A stretch of 16,528 bases of DNA from an uncultured Desulfuromonadales bacterium (GTDB taxonomy: Bacteria; Desulfobacterota; Desulfuromonadia; Desulfuromonadales; Geopsychrobacteraceae), in NCBI GenBank assembly GCA_947259685.1, contig CAMYNC010000081.1, forward strand, positions 1-16,528. Direction: 5' to 3'. The position numbers were made by a program, and so were the translations under genes. A model generated the notes under the pieces. That model worked only from the letters and a program-made list of their open reading frames with translations. It made no database searches and was not told where the DNA came from. Numbering within the stretch: the stretch's first letter is position 1; every line of letters begins with the position of its first letter. Shown here piece by piece: positions 7,217 through 14,118 of the stretch.

Positions 7217-7744
7217 CTACAACCCCCCCATATAAGCGCATCGATGGGCATGAGAACAGCTCCGACACTTCGCGCCACCCACCCGAGAAGGTAAGGCCGC
7301 TCGGTTCTGGATCTGTCCATATCGTTCCAACCTCCGCTCAACAGCAGACCGATTAAGCAGATCCACCCGCTGCGCAGAATCCCCCGGGAAAACCACAAAC
7401 CCAAAGGGCGCGACCTCATTCCCTTGCATTTCCAAAATATAGCCATACAAAGAAAGCTGAATCCGATCCGTTCCGTATACTCTCCCATTCGCCCGGTTCT
7501 TCCGCTCAACCGGCACCAGGCGACCGTCCGGCAACTGATAAAGGCGATCCAAACGGCCCTTCAAGGGATAATCCCCAGTCGTTTCCAGATCCCACTCAAC
7601 ACCGATGAGCTGCGCGTCCTTCAGCTCTTCCGGTAGCCAGGCTTCAGGCTCTTTCGCAATCCTCGGAGTCCGCCTGAAAAACCGCCGAAAATAGAGAAAG
7701 AGGGCAATAAACCCTAGAAGTATCAACAAATAGTCACTATCCAT
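7217..7744 (-). CDS. Cas4-like PD-(D/E)XK nuclease, C-terminal motifs, with membrane anchor
   Basis: The protein has 175 residues. Residues 4-20 are a hydrophobic membrane helix. GRLDRLY (Asp66) and VPVERKN (Glu80, Lys82) form the D...ExK metal-binding and catalytic core, Gln96 to Tyr100 form the QxxxY motif, and Cys160, Cys163 and Cys169 match the C-terminal iron-sulfur cysteines of Cas4/RecB-type exonucleases. The Asp-Glu spacing of 14 and the Cys spacing of 3 and 6 equal those I recall for archaeal Cas4. The N-terminal part of Cas4, with the first cysteine and the motif I histidine, is missing here but present in the gene just upstream (7737-8153), which this one overlaps by eight bases in ATGGATAG. 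No cas genes or CRISPR array are near, so a role in conjugal DNA processing or recombination is more likely than spacer acquisition. Confidence 0.82.
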   Translation of the reverse strand: MDSDYLLILLGFIALFLYFRRFFRRTPRIAKEPEAWLPEELKDAQLIGVEWDLETTGDYPLKGRLDRLYQLPDGRLVPVERKNRANGRVYGTDRIQLSLYGYILEMQGNEVAPFGFVVFPGDSAQRVDLLNRSAVERRLERYGQIQNRAALPSRVGGAKCRSCSHAHRCAYMGGL

Positions 7745-8153
7745 GAGGTCCCCCGATCACACGGATAATCCGCGCCAGAATCCACCTCAAAACCGCCGAG
7801 CTCGCAGGAACAACCGAAGCCAAAGATACCAGGGCAGGGGAGAGGGCATAATAAACCTTCACAAACGCCTGACCGCTGAAAGTCGGCATCAAGTGCCGAT
7901 CACGCCACTGACGAAGAAACTCGGTCTCCGGCGCATCTGAACCAAAAACCGCAGTCGCCACAAAACAGCGCCGGTCCTTCGCCAGCCGGGAACGTCCTTG
8001 ACGTTCAAAGCGCGTATGATCTTGACTACCCTCAGTCCGCGCCCTTTGCACATGCGGGGCAGGGCGGTCGCCATACTCCTTATCAAAAACCGCTTTTTGC
8101 TCACAATACTCGGCGGCGACAACTTCACTGACAGTCCAAGGCTTCTTTTGCAT
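7737..8153 (-). CDS. Cas4 N-terminal-like segment fused to a CFI-box domain and membrane segment
   Basis: The protein has 138 residues. Residues 6-50 resemble the start of Cas4 nucleases: TVSEVVAAEYCEQK gives Cys17, the position of the first iron-sulfur cysteine, and EGSQDHTRFERQG gives His46, the motif I histidine, 29 residues later. Residues 63-108 are a CFI-box: CFVATAVFGSDAPE, LRQWRDRHL, GQAFVKVYYALSP. This widespread module of unknown function usually sits at the C-terminus of varied proteins. Residues 108-134 are hydrophobic and may span the membrane. The stop lies inside the start of the catalytic gene 7217-7744. The two reading frames overlap only across a short window that contains a run of five G on the coding strand (7750-7754), so a frameshift could fuse them into one protein of about 310 residues. 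The start at 8153 lacks a strong Shine-Dalgarno. Confidence 0.75.
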   Translation of the reverse strand: MQKKPWTVSEVVAAEYCEQKAVFDKEYGDRPAPHVQRARTEGSQDHTRFERQGRSRLAKDRRCFVATAVFGSDAPETEFLRQWRDRHLMPTFSGQAFVKVYYALSPALVSLASVVPASSAVLRWILARIIRVIGGPHG

Positions 8154-8173
8154 GTTGAAATTCTTTTCAGTGG

Positions 8174-8455
8174 TTAGAGCTTTTTATGTCTGCAGGGTCT
8201 ATTTAGAAACGTTTGAACCAACTTTTCAATATCTTCATCTGAGTAAGAATGGCTCAAAATACTCTCTCCAATGACCTCTGACCCAGAAGCTCTTAAAACG
8301 GCAACCAGCTGCTCAGCCTGTTCGGGAGTATAGCCTAGACTATTTTTCAGAGCCCTTTTCAGAAAAAATTCTGCATGCTTTGATTCTTCGCTATTGCTGA
8401 TGACATCCGCAACATATTCTTTTTCCAGCCACAATTTAGGTTCCTTCTGCTCCAT
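8174..8455 (-). CDS. Small hypothetical protein in the conjugation cluster
   Basis: The protein has 93 residues and is acidic and mostly helical, with no signal peptide or membrane segment. GGAGGT, which lies at the stop of the preceding gene, stands at a good distance from this ATG, so the two are translated as a unit. I recognise no domain. The central part (LGYTPEQAEQLVAVLRASGSE) could be a short helical hairpin, and the C-terminus is basic (RPCRHKKL). Tight packing between the LPD7 gene and the nuclease pair suggests a cytoplasmic accessory role in DNA transfer, which is guilt by association only. Confidence 0.75.
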   Translation of the reverse strand: MEQKEPKLWLEKEYVADVISNSEESKHAEFFLKRALKNSLGYTPEQAEQLVAVLRASGSEVIGESILSHSYSDEDIEKLVQTFLNRPCRHKKL

Positions 8456-8462
8456 TTTTGTA

Positions 8463-9242
8463 TTACCTCCCCAAAACCCGTTCTTCCTTCATAGCCCGAA
8501 CCCGCCGAGGCTCACGAACCTTAATCTGCGCACCAGGGTGCCCCTGCTCAACCTTAGACGCAACCCGATCCTGCACCTGCGCCAGAAACCGCTGCTGATC
8601 TGTTTTATTCGGAAACCGCTTTGCGATCTTCTCAGCCAGCTTCAAAGTCGCCGCTTCATGCTTCATTTCCGGGTGATCCTTCACCAGGTCTTCCGGCTTT
8701 TTCTTCTGCACGGCCTCCGCCTTCTCCGTCGCAGCCTTACGGGGGCTCTGACCAATTACCTTACTTGCCTTTTCAGCTGCTAAGGTTTGGTCACCTTGTT
8801 CAGCTGATTGGGTTTGCTGTAGCCGTTTTTCCAATAGTGCGAGGTCCGATTCTTTCGGCTGATAACCACGAACGTCAATCCCGCGAGCTGAAGCATCTAG
8901 CCAAACATTGCGGCGAAAATCTTCACTTCCACGTGCTTTGATTTCGGTCCAGCCTCGGGCTTGGGCAATATCAACCAAAGCGCCCGCAACCTTCATCCCG
9001 TCTGATTTGGCTTTGAGCTTGTTCCCTTTGTCCTCAAAAGCGAGCTGATCAGGATTGCGTTCGTAGTAAAAGCGGTTGCCGACCTGCAGGTAGGTCTTCT
9101 GGATCTGTTCTGGAACCAGGGCTTTCTTCTTATCCAGCTCAGTGAAAATTGTTTTCCGTTCAATGGAATTTCCGTCCTGCTCCTGAAGGGGCTTTTTGTG
9201 GCTGGGCTTGGTGTACCGGGAATTGCGGTCCTTATCTGCCAT
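8463..9242 (-). CDS. LPD7-domain protein of the conjugative transfer cluster
   Basis: The protein has 259 residues from the ATG at 9242, which has AAGGAGA upstream. A start at 9290 would fall inside a terminator stem and is rejected. Residues 45-140 match the LPD7 domain (large polyvalent-protein-associated domain 7): YLQVGNRFYYER, LAFEDKGNKLKAKSD, VAGALVDIAQARGWTEIKARG, RRNVWLDASARGIDVRGY. LPD7 is usually found in relaxases (MobA/TraI types), TraC-like primases and other large plasmid or phage proteins, often after the nicking domain. Here it stands alone with Lys/Glu-rich tails and no relaxase motifs. A role in recognising or passing on transferred DNA is likely but not shown. Downstream genes follow at short spacing. 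Confidence 0.85.
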   Translation of the reverse strand: MADKDRNSRYTKPSHKKPLQEQDGNSIERKTIFTELDKKKALVPEQIQKTYLQVGNRFYYERNPDQLAFEDKGNKLKAKSDGMKVAGALVDIAQARGWTEIKARGSEDFRRNVWLDASARGIDVRGYQPKESDLALLEKRLQQTQSAEQGDQTLAAEKASKVIGQSPRKAATEKAEAVQKKKPEDLVKDHPEMKHEAATLKLAEKIAKRFPNKTDQQRFLAQVQDRVASKVEQGHPGAQIKVREPRRVRAMKEERVLGR

Positions 9243-9272
9243 GAATGTTCTCCTTGCAGGTGGAGTTGAATC

Positions 9273-9313
9273 AAAAAAGCGGGCCGCCATCCTGGAGGGG
9301 ATAGGGGCGGCCC
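9273..9313 (-). terminator. Terminator or attenuator between the cysteine-rich gene and the LPD7 gene
   Basis: A perfect eight-pair GC stem, GGGCCGCC with GGCGGCCC (9306-9313 and 9281-9288), is followed on the minus strand by GC and six T (9278-9273). It lies 23 bases after the stop at 9336 and only 30 bases before the ATG at 9242. There is no room for a separate promoter after it, so it probably lowers rather than abolishes transcription of the LPD7 to Cas4-like genes. Confidence 0.8.
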
Positions 9314-9335
9314 TATTGCAAACGAATTTCTTTAT

Positions 9336-9830
9336 TTACCGCCGACGGTTCCAATAATAGGTTTCACCGGCCTGCTCACCGTCAATGAAAACGTCGATAT
9401 AGCGGGTGGTCCCTGTGCAGCCCGGCGGATAAGGGTCTTCTTCCTTGCGATTCACACACTGAGTTCCTTTGACATAATGGTCGGACCAACTTTCATACCT
9501 TAGACACTCCGTACTCGTCTGTTCTCCCGCGTCAAACCACTCAGCGCACCGCTTACCAGCAGGAACATAAGCAGCATAACTATAATCGTAAGACATGGTG
9601 CTGCTATCATCAGACTTGACCGCGCAGGAGAAAAAGTCAGGCAGTGGTGGCTTGAAATCTTTTATCCGGTTAACCATCGCCTTATAGGCGCTGTGGCATT
9701 CAGAAGGACCAAATCCGGCAGGGAGACAGATCCAAATCGCACATTCATCGTCCGAGCCCGCATGAACCTGCGGAGCTAAAAAAACAACCAAAAGAACACC
9801 TAAAATGAACTTGCGGAAATTCCTGTTCAT
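9336..9830 (-). CDS. Secreted cysteine-rich protein associated with conjugation
   Basis: The protein has 164 residues from the ATG at 9830, which is preceded by GGAGAGGGAG. The frame stays open further upstream into the coupling-protein gene, but that extension has no start signal and would bury the signal peptide. Residues 1-24 are a Sec signal peptide (basic start, hydrophobic core, VHA then G). The mature part has eight cysteines, suggesting four disulfides and a periplasmic location. The first block, ECAIWICLPAGFGPSEC then LPDFFSC, resembles small secreted proteins found beside virD4-like genes in conjugative elements, but I cannot name the family with certainty. It follows the coupling-protein gene by 28 bases and ends just before a terminator-like hairpin, so it closes the main transfer operon. 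Confidence 0.82.
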   Translation of the reverse strand: MNRNFRKFILGVLLVVFLAPQVHAGSDDECAIWICLPAGFGPSECHSAYKAMVNRIKDFKPPLPDFFSCAVKSDDSSTMSYDYSYAAYVPAGKRCAEWFDAGEQTSTECLRYESWSDHYVKGTQCVNRKEEDPYPPGCTGTTRYIDVFIDGEQAGETYYWNRRR

Positions 9831-9858
9831 CTTTTTTCTCCCTCTCCTTAAATGAAAA

Positions 9859-11739
9859 TTAGGTAACCGCAACCGGCTCCAACCCTTCAAAAAACTGATC
9901 GACAATCTGCACCATTCTCTGCTCAGAAATTTCCCCCGTAGGGATTTCAACCGACGAAAAATCACAGGAAAAATCTTCGAGATCAAGCTGATCAATATCG
10001 GCAATATCCTGTGCCGTAACCGCCCGCTCGACAGAAACAGTTTCCATTTCGGGGGTATTCAGAGCAAACTCTGGAAACTCCCGTTCTTCAATCTGTAAAA
10101 GATCCACTTCCGGGGCAGCCAGCAGCCGCTGCTTAAAGGTCTTCTCTTTGTAATAGCGAATTTTCCGGGAAAGAATCGGTGGGCAATTCTCAACCAGGAT
10201 AATCTGCTTCTCCTGCCCCAAGGCCCGCAGTTCCTGCGGCAGAAGCAGAGCCCGGCGCTGATCAGACGTGCTGACGCTTTTCCCTTCCCGCCCGGCCATG
10301 TTTTTCGATCTGGTTTTACTTTTGACGGTGGTATCGCCCAATGTTTCGGAAATATCCTTGGCGTCCTTGTTGTCCTTGGGAGCAAAAACGACCTGGAGAG
10401 CGTGGTTCTGCATGAATGTTTCAGCGGCATCATGCCCGTAAATATCTCGGATCTGCGCCGGAGATTGGATAATCGGCAAGAGCCGCAGCCCATACCCCGC
10501 AATAAACGCCAGGCCCTTCATCAACACGTTGACCTTGCCCAGGGCAGGAAACTCATCCATCAATAAAAGAACCTGATACTTTAGGGCCGGGTTGCGTTCT
10601 GGCAGTTCTCGGGTATTCAGCTCAATCGCCTGCTGAAAGAAAAGATTCAGCAACCGAGGCAGCCGCTCAAGAGCACCCGGGGCCACACCGATATAGATGC
10701 TCATGCGCTGTTTACGCAGATCACGCAGATCAAAATCGTTACCGCTGGTGGCCGCATCGACCACCGGGTTGAACCAGAGTTCCAAAGGAGCGGTAAAGGT
10801 TTTACGGATCGAAGAGCGTGTGCTATCGCTGGTGTTGAGATAGTCGTTCAAGGCGGCGACACACTCCCCAGAAAGGGGCCTGCTGCTGCCTTGCCGGTCC
10901 ATAATCACGCTTGCAAAACGTTTATCATCCCCGCTTGTCGCTTGGCGCAACACCTCCCCAAGAGTCACAGGGAGCCCTTCGGTTTCCATGAGATAGAGAA
11001 CAATGCCCAGGAACAACGACCGGGCGGACGGCTGCCAGATCGGGGCTTCGCGGTCATTATCCGGGTAAATCATGTGACCGATGGCCTGAATGTCCGTCAC
11101 CCGAAAATGGGGATCATCGGAGATATAGTAGAGGGGGTTCCAGCGGTGAGTCCGGTAGTCGCGGGCTTCCGGATTAAACAAAAAGCATTTTTGCCCATGC
11201 TTCGCCCGAAACCCTGCGGTGATATCCCAATTCTCCTGCTTCGTGTCAAACACGATGACACTATCCGGCCAGTTCAGCAGGTTTGGGATGACCATCCCCA
11301 CACCTTTGCCGGCGCGGGTCGGAGCAGCCATCAAAACATGCTGCTGACCACCAAAGACCAGGTAGCGGCCCTTGTTTTTCCCAACAATAATCCCTTTTTC
11401 GGCAGTCAACTTCGCCGCGCGAATTTCCGACTCTCTTGCAAACCGTGCATCGCCGTGTAGCGAGCGGCGGTTAGGGCGGAATAAAAAGAGGCCAGGCAGC
11501 AAAGCACAAGCCGTCGCACCAATAGCAGAAAACCCAAGGAAACGACGGGTGTCTGGATCATGGCCGTAGTGTTCCCAATAGCTGTAAGCAGTCCAGAGGT
11601 CTGCATCTTGGAAATTTTGACCGGCAAAATACATAAAAAAACCGCCCGTCAAATACACCCACAAGACCACTGTTCCCAGCACGACGAGCAGGGTCAGGGC
11701 GAGTTTGGCCCAAAGATTTTCCGAAAAATTTAGGAACAT
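9859..11739 (-). CDS. virD4: Type IV coupling protein, VirD4/TraG family
   Basis: The protein has 626 residues. Two membrane helices (about 12-38 and 68-87) flank a short periplasmic loop. A cytoplasmic motor domain follows, with Walker A APTRAGKG (139-146) and Walker B LLLMDEFPALG (391-401). Other family blocks are GGQQHVLMAAP, VIVFDTKQENWD and the conserved glutamine near IIQSPAQI. Coupling proteins are hexameric inner-membrane ATPases that bring the relaxase-DNA complex to the secretion channel and pump the DNA. Length is usual for the family. The last 70 residues are acidic, as in related proteins where this tail helps choose substrates. It is separated from virB11 by 170 bases of hairpin-rich DNA, while the cysteine-rich gene follows closely. 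Confidence 0.96.
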   Translation of the reverse strand: MFLNFSENLWAKLALTLLVVLGTVVLWVYLTGGFFMYFAGQNFQDADLWTAYSYWEHYGHDPDTRRFLGFSAIGATACALLPGLFLFRPNRRSLHGDARFARESEIRAAKLTAEKGIIVGKNKGRYLVFGGQQHVLMAAPTRAGKGVGMVIPNLLNWPDSVIVFDTKQENWDITAGFRAKHGQKCFLFNPEARDYRTHRWNPLYYISDDPHFRVTDIQAIGHMIYPDNDREAPIWQPSARSLFLGIVLYLMETEGLPVTLGEVLRQATSGDDKRFASVIMDRQGSSRPLSGECVAALNDYLNTSDSTRSSIRKTFTAPLELWFNPVVDAATSGNDFDLRDLRKQRMSIYIGVAPGALERLPRLLNLFFQQAIELNTRELPERNPALKYQVLLLMDEFPALGKVNVLMKGLAFIAGYGLRLLPIIQSPAQIRDIYGHDAAETFMQNHALQVVFAPKDNKDAKDISETLGDTTVKSKTRSKNMAGREGKSVSTSDQRRALLLPQELRALGQEKQIILVENCPPILSRKIRYYKEKTFKQRLLAAPEVDLLQIEEREFPEFALNTPEMETVSVERAVTAQDIADIDQLDLEDFSCDFSSVEIPTGEISEQRMVQIVDQFFEGLEPVAVT

Positions 11740-11909
11740 GCTCCCCCTCTTTAACTTAGTACCTTGTAAGCCATAAACCAGCGCGTCTAGCTTGTTCTTT
11801 GACGCGCCAACGACGTTGTGACTTCAGTTGCATAGCGATGCTATGCGCCGTCAGTCACGCCTTGTTGGTACGCCAAACCACCTCGCAATCTTGCGACACT
11901 TTATGATTT
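11740..11909. repeat. Hairpin-rich intergenic island between virB11 and virD4
   Basis: This is the largest gap inside the transfer operon. It contains a nested, symmetric imperfect palindrome: CCAAC (11807-11811) with GTTGG (11864-11868), GTGAC (11818-11822) with GTCAC (11854-11858), and at the tip GCATAGC (11830-11836) with GCTATGC (11840-11846). It is flanked by GCGCGTC (11781-11787) with GACGCGC (11801-11807), and by TCGCAA (11883-11888) with TTGCGA (11891-11896). No T-tract follows, so it is not a simple terminator. A dispersed REP-like or attC-like repeat, an RNA processing site or an origin of transfer are possible. Confidence 0.65.
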
Positions 11910-12938
11910 TCAAGGCACTAGAAGATTCCGTTTAAAAACCGGATCGTAATAGACTTCCGTGACGACCCGGCGGCGGTTGATATTCTTGATCTGGACAATG
12001 ATATCCACGCACATAAAAATAAGCTGCTTGATATCCTCGCGGCTCATTGTCGAGCCACTGGAGGATTCCTTGAGAAATAGCACCAGCTGTTCAATCGCCA
12101 GCTTGGCATTATTCGCGTGCATCGAGGTGATCGAACCAGGATGGCCGCTATTGACGTTCCGCAGGTAATAAAAAGCCTCATCCCCACGGATCAGCTCAGC
12201 TAGAAACACCCGGTCTGGCTTCATCCGCAGCGCACTTTCAAGTAAATGCTGCTGCGTGATGTTGGCAGCCCCTTGACCACCCGCGCTATAGAACAGAGAA
12301 ATGCTATTTGGGTGCGTCTGATGAAGTTTCAATTCATCAACGTTCTCAATACTCAATAGCCGCTCATCTTCAGGCACCAGGCCGAGTAGAGAACGCATGA
12401 GCGTAGTTTTCCCGGCTCCAGTGGAGCCGGAAACGATAATATTTTGTTTCTCCTTAACCGCGAGATCCAGGAACTCTTTAAAGCGGCGGGCATTCTTCAA
12501 TTCCAGCAACTTCTCTTCGTGGGGCATGAGGTCTGAAGAGCAGTCGCGGACCTCTTCAAATGACCCGGCCTTTTCATAATCATCCAAAGTCATGATCATA
12601 TCTGCAGGCCTGCGGATCGTCAGGCTAACCGTCCCGGTTCGAACCGCAGGCGGAATGACCACCTGAACCCGCTCCCCACCCGGCAATGTCGCAGAAACAA
12701 TCGGTTGCTGCTGATCAAGCTTTTGCTGAGAGTAAGTCGCAATCAGTTTTGCCAGCTGCAGACAGCGGTTAAAATCCATCTCTGGTGCATCATGAGTCAC
12801 CCACCCGCCGCGCCCTTCGGTCAGAACCTTACCTGGCGAATTAATACAGATTTCAGTGATTTCCTGGCTATCCAGGAAGGGGCGTAACTGCTCCAGATAC
12901 TCAAGCAGTGGCCCGGCACTATCAGGAGCAGTTACCAC
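11910..12938 (-). CDS. virB11: VirB11-type secretion ATPase
   Basis: The protein has 342 residues from the GTG at 12938, which follows GAGGG and begins just after the virB10 stop. An upstream in-frame GTG at 12989 (359 residues) would overlap virB10 by 50 bases and has no Shine-Dalgarno, so I prefer the shorter form. The N-terminal domain contains EITEICINSPGKV and RVQVVIPPAV. The motor domain has Walker A GSTGAGKTT (171-179), the Asp box (LLSIENVDEL), the Walker B region RVFLAELIRGDEA and the His box GHPGSITSMHAN. An isoleucine stands between AEL and RGDEA, where many relatives read ELRG. VirB11 is a hexameric ATPase on the inner face of the membrane that switches the system between pilus building and substrate transport with VirB4 and VirD4. 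Confidence 0.95.
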   Translation of the reverse strand: MVTAPDSAGPLLEYLEQLRPFLDSQEITEICINSPGKVLTEGRGGWVTHDAPEMDFNRCLQLAKLIATYSQQKLDQQQPIVSATLPGGERVQVVIPPAVRTGTVSLTIRRPADMIMTLDDYEKAGSFEEVRDCSSDLMPHEEKLLELKNARRFKEFLDLAVKEKQNIIVSGSTGAGKTTLMRSLLGLVPEDERLLSIENVDELKLHQTHPNSISLFYSAGGQGAANITQQHLLESALRMKPDRVFLAELIRGDEAFYYLRNVNSGHPGSITSMHANNAKLAIEQLVLFLKESSSGSTMSREDIKQLIFMCVDIIVQIKNINRRRVVTEVYYDPVFKRNLLVP

Positions 12939-12939
12939 C

Positions 12940-14118
12940 TTAATATCCCTCGGCAGCGAGGCTATAAACGCCCCGGAAGTCCAGGTCACGCGCTACAAAA
13001 ATACTGATATGTTCACCCTGATTTTTATAAAGCGTCGGCGGAATATCAATCGAGTTTTCCAGAGCAATTGAGCCCGCCTCTTGAGCAGTGCCGGTAGTAC
13101 TGCCGATTTGAACCCCGTTATTGTCAGCGGCCTTAGCAACGATGTAGTTACCGATATCGTCAATCACACTTAAGAGGATTGCACCACCAAAACGCTCCCA
13201 GAAATGCTTATCAATGTAGCCACTATGACCAGCTCGGCCCAAAGCATCGGTTCCCGGAGAATTCAGAGAAATAATTACACCGGAAGGGGTTTCGATTCGG
13301 TTCCAAAGGGCAAAAATCCGCGCCTTGCCTCTCTCCAGTCCCCCCTGATACTGGCCGACAGCTCTTGAGCCGCGCTCGATCAGTAGGACGTTGCCGTTTG
13401 TGCTGTAAATATCCCGCGTAACTCGGCAACTGGTCATCCCCGGAAGATCACTACTAATTGCGGTTTCCAGGGCGCAATCAATGAAATGCCCTTGTGTTAC
13501 AACTAGATTCCTATCCGGCAGCACACTGGCCGAAACACCTTCAATTTCTGTTGGTGTCAGCTTCGCGGACAGGGGACTTGCGGCGGGTTTATTTTCGTTT
13601 TCCGAGCCAAAGAAGCTTCTTTGAGCATTGCCCTGCGGAGCAGCCTGCGAGGGTAATTGTTCAGCGCTACGATCATTATCCAAATCAACAAATAAGCCCG
13701 ATTGGCGCTTACGCTGATCTGGTGTGATGGTTTTCTTTTTATCCTCTACCACCCTGAAGCGGGGCTGTGCTGGTGGTATGTCGTTGGTGCGGATCACCTT
13801 CGGGACATAGGGTTTCTGCTTCTCAACAATGACCGGCACAACCGGTTTCTTCGGTTGTGCTTCGGGTAATTCAGGTAAGTTTGAGCGAACGACTTTCTTT
13901 TTTTCTTCCTCAACAACAACACCCGCGCCGGTTTTTTCTTCTGTCTTTGAAAAAACACCATTGACCGCCAGGATCGCCAGCAGGGCAACTACACCTATTA
14001 CAATCATGCCGAGCTTGGCCGAGGTGCCACCGCCGCGCTTTTTCGGATTGACTGAGGGCAAACCGCGCTCGCCATCAACTTCGTGATTTTCCCCATTCTG
14101 ATTCTGAATATCACTCAT
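12940..14118 (-). CDS. virB10: VirB10-type channel protein spanning both membranes
   Basis: The protein has 392 residues. A short cytoplasmic tail (1-33) is followed by one membrane helix (35-56), then a long proline- and lysine-rich periplasmic stretch (77-140, with PKKPVVPVIVEKQKPYVP). Residues 195-385 form the VirB10/TrbI beta-barrel domain, with ASVLPDRNLVVTQGHFIDC, RGSRAVGQYQGG, RIFALWNRIETPSGV, GRAGHSGYIDKHFWERFGG and the antenna region before IPPTLYKNQGEHISI. Cys215 and Cys231 are placed like the conserved disulfide pair. The protein links the inner-membrane motor to the outer-membrane pore with VirB7 and VirB9. Its ATG overlaps the virB9 stop by four bases (ATGA), so the two are coupled. 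Confidence 0.96.
   Translation of the reverse strand: MSDIQNQNGENHEVDGERGLPSVNPKKRGGGTSAKLGMIVIGVVALLAILAVNGVFSKTEEKTGAGVVVEEEKKKVVRSNLPELPEAQPKKPVVPVIVEKQKPYVPKVIRTNDIPPAQPRFRVVEDKKKTITPDQRKRQSGLFVDLDNDRSAEQLPSQAAPQGNAQRSFFGSENENKPAASPLSAKLTPTEIEGVSASVLPDRNLVVTQGHFIDCALETAISSDLPGMTSCRVTRDIYSTNGNVLLIERGSRAVGQYQGGLERGKARIFALWNRIETPSGVIISLNSPGTDALGRAGHSGYIDKHFWERFGGAILLSVIDDIGNYIVAKAADNNGVQIGSTTGTAQEAGSIALENSIDIPPTLYKNQGEHISIFVARDLDFRGVYSLAAEGY

Noticed and set aside
7217..8153. CRISPR-Cas adaptation module
   Set aside because: The nuclease pair resembles Cas4, but there is no cas1, cas2 or repeat array, and the operon is a conjugation cluster.
9831..10004. N-terminal extension of the cysteine-rich protein into the virD4 gene
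   Set aside because: It would bury a clear signal peptide, and the ATG at 9830 has a strong ribosome site.
12939..12989. Longer virB11 start (GTG at 12989)
   Set aside because: 50-base overlap with virB10 and no Shine-Dalgarno, whereas the GTG at 12938 follows GAGGG directly after the virB10 stop.
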